From assembly GCA_002633025.1 (NCBI GenBank), contig NMRB01001195.1, positions 150,804 to 214,803 of the forward strand: 64,000 nucleotides of DNA. The letters run 5' to 3'. The notes beneath the pieces were generated by a model. The model was not told the DNA's origin. It made no database searches and saw nothing but the letters and a program-made list of their open reading frames with translations. This document shows positions 35,001 to 47,000 of this stretch, in pieces. The translations under genes and the position numbers were made by a program. Position 1 is the stretch's first letter, and each line of letters begins with the position of its first letter. This DNA comes from Notospermus geniculatus (lineage: Eukaryota; Nemertea; Pilidiophora; Heteronemertea; Lineidae).

Positions 35001-38000
35001 TGCCCTTATTCAGTATAGTGAGAAAATTTGATGAAAAGTTTGATCGTGTGGAGCGGCCATTAGGCTGAGCTTACATGGAGATATACGGTATACTGACACA
35101 CGGGCGAACAAAGGTTTTACGGTCATGAACTCTCTGTTAGGCCATTGTTCACCCACGTGTCCGTATACCGTATACCTCTATGTAAACCCGGCCTTAGGAA
35201 TAACCATTTGCTTGTAATGCATGATGTGCCTGACTCGACTGACATCAAATTCAATATGAAGTGCAATGACCGTCTTGATAAAAGCAGCAGTGAAGCTGGA
35301 ATAATCACTTTTCTTGAATCACAATCAGTGACCCGGAGATTGTGGGCTAACAGCACTATAGTGTGAAAAGCTGATTTTCGTGGTGCGTCAATCACTCATT
35401 GTTAGATTTTCAGATTTTTTTGCAACAGCAGAAAGGAACCCAAGGTCCATTCAGCTGAAAAATTAAAGCTGAGGTGCTTTTGACATGATATTTAAGACGC
35501 CACTCAAAGCGAGAGTTTTCTTGTTCAAGTTGGCTCTCTATGGGCAACTCAACCGTAGAAAACTATGGGTAATTGTTGGTGTATTTGGTCTTGGCCTAAG
35601 GCCTACGGGAACCAAAAAGGTGTGTGCCCATTGAGAACCAACTCACGCGAAAAAACTCTCACCCCTGGAGAAGCGCCTTTCATCTCATGAATGTCAATTT
35701 CACAGACATTGAAACTAACATTCAGGAGATTTAGACAGCTGTTACTTGTCACTGTAAATGTTATGAGTTTATTAGGAAATCATTTTTTTTGTCTACGTTC
35801 ACCCTCCCCAGCCTGCTTAAGTTAGGATTTGACAGTGAACTCACCTTCGGGGCTGACTTCTGCAAAACATTCAAGGCAAATTGAACACTCCAATTATTTT
35901 ATGAACCAAAGTAAGATTGGACAGGAATGTATAAGAACAATCCTATCATATTCTTTTGAATGACCCCAGAGCTTTTTACCTCAAAATATTTTCTCGTCAG
36001 TCAGAGCCTAATATAAGATTGACGTTCAAAAATTTTGAGAAGGCCCCAACGTTCGAAAATTTTGAGAAGGCCCCAAGAAGTCTTAAGATGGATGTGTTAA
36101 TTTTCAAACAATGACAGAACCAAGAATTTGTTATTAAAATGGTTTGCAAAAATGAAGAGTGATTCAAAAGTATTGACGGTAGGTTTCAATTGTTTTGATC
36201 AAATTGAAGGTGTTACGCCTCACTTGTTACAGAGGAGTGTTCACAGACCAGTAATCCCAAGAATGAGCATTCAGAACTCCATGCATTTTCATGCAGCAAA
36301 TGCATAACAGACAGAATGTATTAGTCCCGATAGAACTCAGCCAATCAACCATTAGTCATTTCACAACCCAATGGATGCACTTTCATTAGTTATCTCACAA
36401 CCAAATGGATGCACTTTCCAAGTATTCGAATGAAGTAGACTTACTCTTTCCATGTCCCAGTCTGGTGGTCGGTCTGGGAAGAGGTTGTCGTAGGCTGGTA
36501 GTCTTCCATCAGGTGGGGCAGAGCCGGCAGTGGTGGAGACTGAGGGTGGACCTGGAGGTCCCTTGAAGCTGTAATAGAATATATAGGCATTAGGAAGGTC
36601 CCCTCATTTTACCTTCTTCAGTTGGATTAGATATCCAACATAGAGCACAAAAAACGACACACAAAATGATAGTAAACATAAAGTGGGGTCTTCCTCAGGC
36701 ACTTTCTAGTGAGATCAAGGAAGTGAATGAGCTGGATCCCAATTACAGATCTGAAGTATTAATAATTACCGGTATTATTAACACTTCAGATCTATGACTG
36801 GGATCCAGCTCATTCACTTCCTTGATCTCAACTAGAAAGTGCCTGAGGAAGACCCCGGTTGGGGTCGAAAATTTGTGAAATTCGGAGACGACTTCAGGTT
36901 GGGTTACATTCCAGTCATATTTGTGCATTGAAACAAAACCATGTCAATAGGGAGGTTGAGATCAGCGACTTATCACGGATCCTTATACATATACGGATAG
37001 AATTCTGTACAACGAAGACAGATTTTGTGTACATTTCGATCCATATACGTATAAGGATCCGTGATAAGTCGCTGATCTCAACCTCCCTAATATTAAACAC
37101 CTTGGTTATTGCATCAATAACTTACTGGGTTGGTGTCTTGTCAGATCTTGACCTTTCTCTTGGTGTTGTTCTACCGAGATTTTCCCGAGCTTGAGCGATC
37201 TCGGATTTGCTTCGTTCCCGCACGTGTTGGTATTCTGCGAGGATTCTCTCCGGTTCGGCATGGAGGCCATGAATGTAGTCAGCCGTCCGCCGCCTGTATT
37301 GTTCATCCGAAGAGTGACTGCGTCTTGGTGTTGACTGGAGTGACGGTGGTCTTGAACCCTGGTCTCCTTGACTGAGACTGTCTGAATGACTGATGTCATC
37401 ACGCAGCGGGTAGTCTCGGGGGCTTCCGTACGTGTGACTCCTGTTGTGGATAGATTCCCTGCTACGAGGCCGATGAGGGTACTCGTGGAGACTCTGGCTT
37501 CGCTCAGAGAAAGATCCATGTCCACCGTACCTGTATGATCAAAAACAATGTGTCAATTCCATGCTGACAATGACAGTGACAGTGACAATCATTGTAAAAT
37601 CAAACAGAGATTTCAGGCAAGTATCTTTGATGTATGATCAATAATAGAATATCTGGAGGAAGATTTTTCTTTGACAGAAAATGTCACCTATCTACTATCC
37701 ATTCAAGTAAGAGTGACAAACCACAACCGCCATTTCTTGCAACTTTTAAGGTGTGTTATTTTCTAGAGGATCTGGAAGAAAAATCCGCGTAGACAAGAAT
37801 GTTTACGCCTACTACTACGTATGCACCAATGAAAGGATAAGGGAATAGTGATGTCCTTACCTGTCAGATGATGTTCTCCTCCTCCCGGAGAGTGACCTCG
37901 ATGTGGATGGCAACCTTCCAAGATGATCCGCCTCCTGACTCGATTCAACGAGAGTCTTCCGCAGATCCAGCAAGTACTTGTGGTGCTGTGCTGGCGTCAT

Positions 38001-41000
38001 GTATCGATGGTGACCAGCATGATGTCGCGGGTGACCGCTACCCGTCACGAATACCCTCGTGCTTACTTCAGATTCTGAAGGTGGTTTGGATGGCGGTGCA
38101 GTCAGGGGGACCTCTCTAGCCCTCTCCAACTTGAACATTTCCACCTCAGCTTGCCGTTTCAGCGCAGTGTACTTTTCCCCTCTTTTCTTAGATCGACTTG
38201 GTCGTTCTGGCTTCGTCTTTTCTAACTCCTTGATTCGGTCTTCAATGTTGCGTTTCGATTCTTCCAACTGGTGTCTGTAGTTCGTTACATACGTGCTGGT
38301 AATCTCGGTAAGATGCTGTTCCTGTTGATTCTGCATTGGGAACGGCTTTGTGAGGAAATCATCACCCTTGTCCAAAGCATCGAGCAGAGTGTCAGTCTGG
38401 CCGATGGTGTAGTTCAGCTGGGCTTCTACCAACTCGATCCAGACCTTGGATGGGACATAATCCCTGCCGAGAAGTTCAACAATGTAGGACCTCTCACGCC
38501 GTAACCGCTCCATCTCATCCATGTAATCTGAATATTCTGTCTCAATGGCTTCATCTTGCATTTCGATATCAGTCATGGTTAATTCCGTCCGATAGCCATC
38601 CGAAGCTGCACTTGTCCCATTCCGGTAACTCGGGTCAAATTTCTCTGTCAATGTTTCGTCCAGTGGGCTGATGATGAAACCAGTATCTCCTGGTTCGGAT
38701 AGTTGATCTGATATGGGACTGTCAGGTCTGTCAGCCAACGAATTCAACTTGGGGACATCACGAGGGTAGGCCTGCTGGTCAAATCCATTCGTGTAAGACG
38801 TACCAGTATCCTCTGGATGTGAGTTCTGATTCCTTAGGGAGTGTGTCAACAAATCATTGTCTAACTCAAGCATCCTGTGAAGACCAGGATCCCCAGACCT
38901 GTCTAGACTTGCTCGAGTCTGTCTAAATTCTGAGGGCTGTGAGGACAGATCTGACATATCCACTGAAGTATCTCTGAACTGTTGCCTCTGACTTGGCTCA
39001 CTGACTTCTATTTCTGGTACTGTGTGTCGTCTGCTTGCGTCGTGAAGACCTTGGTCCATTGTCCCAATGTTTTGTTCGACATTCGCCTCTGCTGTGTCTC
39101 TTTCAACATTATCTGCATTGGTTCTACTGATGGCGGTACTAGAACTGTGTAAGTTGTTTTCGCTTGTTTGCTTCTCCAGATTCTTTGTAGGACCAGAAAG
39201 TTGGGGTTCACTGACGGAAACATATGGCTCATTCACATCAGATCTGGACTGATCCCTGTTGTCTGTGAGATTCCCGCTGGGGAAAGGAGGGATTTCCATA
39301 CTTGACAAACTATCTGTAGAATAGCTGTAGGCCTTAAAGTCCTCTTCGTCATTGGTTGGTTTGGCACGTCGGATGTTGTTTCGTTCCAGTCTGATGTTCT
39401 CTCGCTCCTCCTGAGATCTACGCAATAGGTCCATCATCCTATCATGCTCTTCCTGCAGTTTCTCAATGCCAGGGATATGGAACGTTAACTGAGGAATATC
39501 GGCAAGTACTTGGCTTCTCGGTAACGGTCTTCTACCTCTTGAAGCAGAATAAGACTTGGGGTAGATGTCAGCATCGTCATAATCGTCAGCACTGGTCATA
39601 TGAGACATTGAACTGTGAGACCTTAAGTTGATACTGTCGTCACCAGAGCGTGACAGATCTGGTAATGAAACTGTCTCAGTCAGCTCAGACCTGTCGTCTT
39701 CCTCAAGAATCTTCATCAGTGTCTCCTCATCAAATTCTGTGAATGCTTCAGGTGGCAACAGAAGTAGTTCATCGATATCGAGCAGAGAATCGCCTGTCTG
39801 TGTAGATGAATCCGTCTGGTTGTCTCTGACGATACCTGTCGTGTCAGAAATCGAGGGCCTGTCGTCGGGAGTTTCATCAGCGGGAGGTTGAATCCAACCC
39901 GGTTGGCAGAGGATTGTGTCTTCAGAGAGATCGGTCTGTGTTGTACTGTCTCTGAGATCTTTGGCAGTCGGTTCGAGATCTTTGGCAGTCGTTTCGAAGG
40001 TGTTAGAAGGTGCTCTTTCGCTTCGAGTGTCATCGACATCAGTGGGCTCAATCAGCTCTTCAGAACTAGGGGATGCTGACGTCATTGTACCATCCTTCGC
40101 TTTGAAGTTCTCAGGTGCTCCTTCAGCAGCCAATTGGTCCAGTTGATCAGGTTTGTTTCCAAGCTCAGTGCTTGTTACCGGTGCTGCTGTTACTTCTGCA
40201 AACGCAGGTTCAGATACCACTCCAATGTCGGGCTTGATGAAGGACTCCGTGCTGTGGTACCCCAAGTCAGATCTGGACGAAGAAGGTTCCCTGTCTTTGA
40301 ACGCTCGGTACTTGGCCAACGTGCCAGGATCCACCAAGTCTGTAATATCTGATTCATTTTCTTGCTTCAGGTTATCAGGAGAGCGTAATGTTTTGCTGGC
40401 GTTGTTCGTCACATCGGGTGAGAAAGCAGCACTTCCCAAGAAATGTGCCTCACTGGCGGGCACATCTGTTTGGATTGAAACAGAGCTCGATGGTTGTTTG
40501 ACATTTGGTCTAGGCGAATCCTCTTTTTCACTTTCTTCTCTTGAGACAACAAATGAAGGTTCTGTTTGAGTTTGACAGTCATTCATCTCTGCTTCAGGCT
40601 TGGTCACACTCGTCTCTTCAGCAACTTCAGTTTGTGTCATACCGTCCTTGAGGACTGCGGTAGATTTCTCCAGTCGCGGATCGTCAAGGCGACTGGTTGC
40701 AGATGATACATCACTTGGACTTTTCCTCCTTCGAGGTGTNCGAAGGTGTTAGAAGGTGCTCTTTCGCTTCGAGTGTCATCGACATCAGTGGGCTCAATCA
40801 GCTCTTCAGAACTAGGGGATGCTGACGTCATTGTACCATCCTTCGCTTTGAAGTTCTCAGGTGCTCCTTCAGCAGCCAATTGGTCCAGTTGATCAGGTTT
40901 GTTTCCAAGCTCAGTGCTTGTTACCGGTGCTGCTGTTACTTCTGCAAACGCAGGTTCAGATACCACTCCAATGTCGGGCTTGATGAAGGACTCCGTGCTG

Positions 41001-44000
41001 TGGTACCCCAAGTCAGATCTGGACGAAGAAGGTTCCCTGTCTTTAAACGCTCGGTACTTGGCCAACGTGCCAGGATCCACCAAGTCTGTAATATCTGATT
41101 CATTTTCTTGCTTCAGGTTATCAGGAGAGCGTAATGTTTTGCTGGCGTTGTTCGTCACATCGGGTGAGAAAGCAGCACTTCCCAAGAAATGTGCCTCACT
41201 GGCGGGCACATCTGTTTGGATTGAAACAGAGCTCGATGGTTGTTTGACGTTTGGTCTAGGCGAATCCTCTTTTTCACTTTCTTCTCTTGAGACAACAAAT
41301 GAAGGTTCTGTTTGAGTTTGACAGTCATTCATCTCTGCTTTAGGCTTGGTCACACTCGTCTCTTCAGCAACTTCAGTTTGTGTCATACTGTCCTTGAGGA
41401 CTGCGGTAGATTTCTCCAGTCGCGGATCGTCAAGGCGACTGGTTGCAGATGATACATCACTTGGACTTTTCCTCCTTCGAGGTGTTGACGTTCTTGAGCT
41501 TGAGAATTCCGATAGACTGCTTTCAGTTCCGTGACCTATTTCATAGTCTTCATCAACATCAGAGATTTCGGAAAATTCTGATGACCCATCTTCATCATCT
41601 GACGCAAACTCTGTCTGGGTAGCTTGGGAACTATCCGCTGGCCACATTCCCTCTCCCACCATAGAATTCGTTAATTGATCCAGCGCATCTGAAGTTGGTG
41701 CTGCAGCAGCAGCAGCAGCAGATTCGATGTCTCCTTCTTCGGGTGTTTCAGCCTGAGTTCCAATTTCTTCAATAGAGAGTTGGCCAGCAATGGGCTCCGT
41801 TTCAAGACCAGGAACGGGACTCGTCTGAGTCGAGGTTTGTGCTATATTCTTGTCAGTTTGTGTAGCTGTATCAGTTTGTATTGGCAAAGACCTTGTATCA
41901 GCAATGTCCCCAGCAGCACTTGTACTGACAAAGCTTGAGTCATCTTCACTATAGTCGGAACTACAAGATACAGTAGAATCACCCAGACCCTGAAATGGTG
42001 TATTTTTCATTTTTGCTTTGTCTCTCTGTTTCCTCCTTGGTTTCTCCGTTTGGGAAGAAGCATCATGCATGTAAACCTGTTTCCCTTTGATGTCTCGAAT
42101 ATACGGCGAGCTCTCTTCTTCAGAGGAGTCTTCTCTTCCTCTCTGATCAGGGTAAGTCTTCAGTGCCTCAGATACAACCCCAGGTGCTGCTCCCTTCTCA
42201 CTTGGCAAAATGACAACTGCGCCATCATTTCTGAGGACTTCAGTGGGACCGTGGTGAACATTGCCATCTGCATCGACATACAGGGCAGGTCCAACGGCTG
42301 TTGCAACATCTTGCACATCAACTGGTGTTATGTCTTCTTCTTCATTAGAAGAAAACGTAGCTTCTTCATTTTCAGTGATGTAATGCGTTGGGCCAGTTGC
42401 ACAGCTGGCGACATCAAAGTCTGATTTGGAATCCAGATGGGCACCCACAACCCTGTCGCTGGAAACGTCCTCAAGCTCGCTGGGAACTTCCTCTATTTCC
42501 TCTGCCACTTCAAAAACTGTTCCGTCTTGGGTTTGCATCTCTGTCAGTCTACTCTGACCACATCCATCCTGATCAGTAGACTGAGACGATCCCACTGCAT
42601 CAGGTAGAACTTTTTCTTCACACGCAGCAGAAACACCATTTTGGTTCACAATTTGCTTTCTGCCAGGATCACTTGAAACAGAATCAAGATTCGGATCCAT
42701 GGGTCTTTGCTTGATAATACTTTCAAGTGCTCTTGGGATCTCTCCAACTTCCTTCATCACTTCAAGAACTGTTCCATCCGGTTTTCGTATTTCAATTGGT
42801 CCATAATGAATATTTCCATCATGATCGATCGACTGGGATGGTCCAACAACATCTACTAAAACTAGGTCTTCATCATCACCTGATGAAACAATGACATCTT
42901 CATTTTCATTAACATATCGCATCGGGCCTGTAATACTGATGTTGACATCTAAACTTGGCTCAAAATCCGAATCAGTCTGGATTTGAACAACTGAAGGAAG
43001 CTCACCATTTTTATCAAAAATAGGCGGTGAGATAGTCTGGATTTCGGCCAGTGAGACTGGTTTGCCATCCCCGTCGATAAATGGAGTCTGTCTATCTGCC
43101 TGGATGTCTGCAAGTGTGACAGGTTGTCCATTTTGATCAAATACAGGTCTTCCACTTTTGTCAAGTACTGGCGTATGGCCAATGGACTGGATCTCGGCCA
43201 AAGAGACTGCTTTCCCATCGTCTCCGAACAGTGGAATTGTTGCATCTGCCTGGATTTCGCCGACAGTGACCGGCTTTCCGTTTTCATCAAACACAGGTTT
43301 TCCTCTGCTGTCAAGTACGGGAATCTGGGAAATGCCCCCGACCTCAGGTAAAAACATTGGTTTCCTATCCTTGCCAAAAAGTGCCGGCCCTGCAACTGCC
43401 TGGAGTTGTTCGACTGTGAGAGGCTTTCCATCTTTGCCAAATAACGGTTTGCCACTCTTGTCGTGTACTGGCATTTGGGCAATGGCCTCGATCTCGTCCA
43501 ACGACACTGGTTTCCTGTCCTTGTCAAACAGAGGAATCTGTGGATTGGCCTGGATTTTCCCAACTGTGAGAGGCTCTCCATTTTCATCAAAAATAGGTCT
43601 TCCGCTCTTGTCAACTGCCGTAGTCTGTGGGATAGCCTGGATTTCAGCCAGTGAGACTGGTTTGCCATCCCCGTCGATAAATGGAGTCTGTCTATCTGCC
43701 TGGACGTCTGCAAGTGTGACAGGTTGTCCATTTTGATCAAATACAGGTCTTCCACTTTTGTCAAGTACTGGCGTTTGGCCGATGGACTGGATCTCGGCCA
43801 AAGAGACTGCTTTCCCGTCGTCTCCGAACAGTGGAATCGTTGCATCTGCCTGGGTTTCGCCGACAGTGACCTGCTTTCCGTTTTCATCAAACACAGGTTT
43901 TCCTCTGCTGTCAAGTACAGGAATCTGGGAAATGACTGCGACCTCAGCTAACGACAAAGGTTTCCCATCCTTGTCAAAAAGTGGCCGCCCTGCAACTGCC

Positions 44001-47000
44001 TGGAGTTCTTCGACTGTGAGAGGCTTTCCATCTTTGCCGAATACCGGTTTGCCACTCTTGTCGTGTACTGGCATTTGGGCAATGGCCTCGATCTCGTCCA
44101 ACGACACTGGTTTCCTGTCCTTGTCAAACAGAGGAATCTGTGGATTGGCCTGAATTTTCCCAAATGTGAGAGGCTCTCCATTTTCATCAAAAATAGGTCT
44201 TCCGCTCTTGTCAACTGCCGTAGTCTGTGGGATAGCCTGGATTTCTACGTCTGCAAGTGTGACAGGTTGTCCATTTTGATCAAATACAGGTCTTCCACTT
44301 TTGTCATGTACTGGCGTTTGGCCAATGGACTGGATCTCAGCCAAAGAGACTGCTTTCCCGTCGTCTCCGAACAGTGGAATCGTTGCATCTGCCTGGATTT
44401 CGGCGACAGTGACCTGCTTTCCGTTTTCATCAAAAACAGGTTTTCCTCTGCTGTCAAGTACTGGAATCTGGGAAATGACTGCGACCTCAGCTAACGACAA
44501 TGGTTTCCCATCCTTGTCAAAAAGTGGCGGCCCTGCAACTGCCTGGAGTTCTTCGACTGTGAGAGGCTTCCCATCTTTGCCGAATACCGGTTTGCCACTC
44601 TTGTCGTGTACTGGCATTTGGGCAATGGCCTCGATCTCGTCTAACGACACTGGTTTCCTGTCCTTGTCAAACAGAGGAATCTGTGGATTGGCCTGGATTT
44701 TCCCAACTGTGAGAGGCTCTCCATTTTCATCAAAAATAGGTCTTCTGCTCTTGTCAACTGCCGTAGTCTGTGGGATAGCCTGGATTTCAGCCAGTGAGAC
44801 TGGTTTGCCATCCCCGTCGATAAATGGAGTCTGTCTATCTGCCTGGACGTCTGCAAGTGTGACAGGTTGTCCATTTTGATCAAATACAGGTCTTCCACTT
44901 TTGTCAAGTACTGGCGTTTGGCCAATTGACTGGATCTCGGCCAAAGAGACTGCTTTCCCGTCGTCTCCGAACAGTGGAATCGTTGCATCTGCCTGGATTT
45001 CGCCGACAGTGACCTGCTTNTCGGGCCTGTAATACTGATGTTGACATCTAAACTTGGCTCAAAATCCGAATCAGTCTGGATTTGAACAACTGAAGGAAGC
45101 TCACCATTTTTATCAAAAATAGGCGGTGAGATAGTCTGGATTTCGGCCAGTGAGACTGGTTTGCCATCCCCGTCGATAAATGGAGTCTGTCTATCTGCCT
45201 GGACGTCTGCAAGTGTGACAGGTTGTCCATTTTGATCAAATACAGGTCTTCCACTTTTGTCAAGTATTGCCGTTTGGCCAATGGACTGGATCTCGGCCAA
45301 AGAGACTGCTTTCCCGTCGTTTTCGAACAGTGGAATCGTTGCATCTGCCTGGATTTCGCCGACAGTGACCTGCTTTCCGTTTTCATCAAACACAGGTTTT
45401 CCTCTGCTGTCAAGTACAGGAATCTGGGAAATGACCGCGACCTCAGATAACGACAATGGTTTCCCATCCTTGTCAAAAAGTGGCGGCCCTGCAACTGCCT
45501 GGAGTTCTTCGACTGTGAGAGGCTTTCCATCTTTGCCGAATACCGGTTTGCCACTCTTGTCGTGTACTGGCATTTGGGCAACGGCCTCGATCTCGTCCAA
45601 CGACACTGGTTTCCTGTCCTTGTCAAACAGAGGAATCTGTGGATTGGCCTGGATTTTCCCAACTGTGAGAGGCTCTCCATTTTCATCAAAAATAGGTCTT
45701 CCGCTCTTGTCAACTGCCGTAGTCTGTGGGATAGCCTGGATTTCAGCCAGTGAGACTGGTTTGCCATCCCCGTCGATAAATGGAGTCTGTCTATCTGCCT
45801 GGACGTCTGCAAGTGTGACAGGTTGTCCATTTTGATCAAATACAGGTCTTCCACTTTTGTCAAGTACTGGCGTTTGGCCGATGGACTGGATCTCGGCCAA
45901 AGAGACTGCTTTCCCGTCGTCTCCGAACAGTGGAATCGTTGCATCTGCCTGGATTTCGCCGACAGTGACCTGCTTTCCGTTTTCATCAAACACAGGTTTT
46001 CCTCTGCTGTCAAGTACAGGAATCTGGGAAATGACCGCGACCTCAGCTAACGACAATGGTTTCCCATCCTTGTCAAAAAGTGGCGGCCCTGCAACTGCCT
46101 GGAGTTCTTCGACTGTGAGAGGCTTTCCATCTTTGCCGAATACCGGTTTGCCACTCTTGTCGTGTACTGGCATTTGGGCAATGGCCTCGATCTCGTCCAA
46201 CGACACTGGTTTCCTGTCCTTGTCAAACAGAGGAATCTGTGGATTGGCCTGGATTTTCCCAACTGTGAGAGGCTCTCCATTTTCATCAAAAATAGGTCTT
46301 CCGCTCTTGTCAACTGCCGTAGTCTGTGGGATAGCCTGGATTTCAGCCAGTGAGACTGGTTTGCCATCCCCGTCGATAAATGGAGTCTGTCTATCTGCCT
46401 GGACGTCTGCAAGTGTGACAGGTTGTCCATTTTGATCAAATACAGGTCTTCCACTTTTGTCAAGTACTGGCGTTTGGCCGATGGACTGGATCTCGGCCAA
46501 AGAGACTGCTTTCCCGTCGTCTCCGAACAGTGGAATCGTTGCATCTGCCTGGATTTCGCCGACAGTGACCTGCTTTCCGTTTTCATCAAACACAGGTTTT
46601 CCTCTGCTGTCAAGTACAGGAATCTGGGAAATGACCGCGACCTCAGCTAACGACAATGGTTTCCCATCCTTGTCAAAAAGTGGCGGCCCTGCAACTGCCT
46701 GGAGTTCTTCGACTGTGAGAGGCTTTCCATCTTTGCCGAATACCGGTTTGCCACTCTTGTCGTGTACTGGCATTTGGGCAATGGCCTCGATCTCGTCCAA
46801 CGACACTGGTTTCCTGTCCTTGTCAAACAGAGGAATCTGTGGATTGGCCTGGATTTTCCCAACTGTGAGAGGCTCTCCATTTTCATCAAAAATAGGTCTT
46901 CCGCTCTTGTCAACTGCCGTAGTCTGTGGGATAGCCTGGATTTCAGCCAGTGAGACTGGTTTGCCATCCCCGTCGATAAATGGAGTCTGTCTATCTGCCT

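Noticed and set aside
37106-37525. 139-codon frame MDMDLSLSEARVSTSTLIGL...
   Set aside because: A different frame of the same exon gives a product that splices in phase with both neighbours; this one does not.
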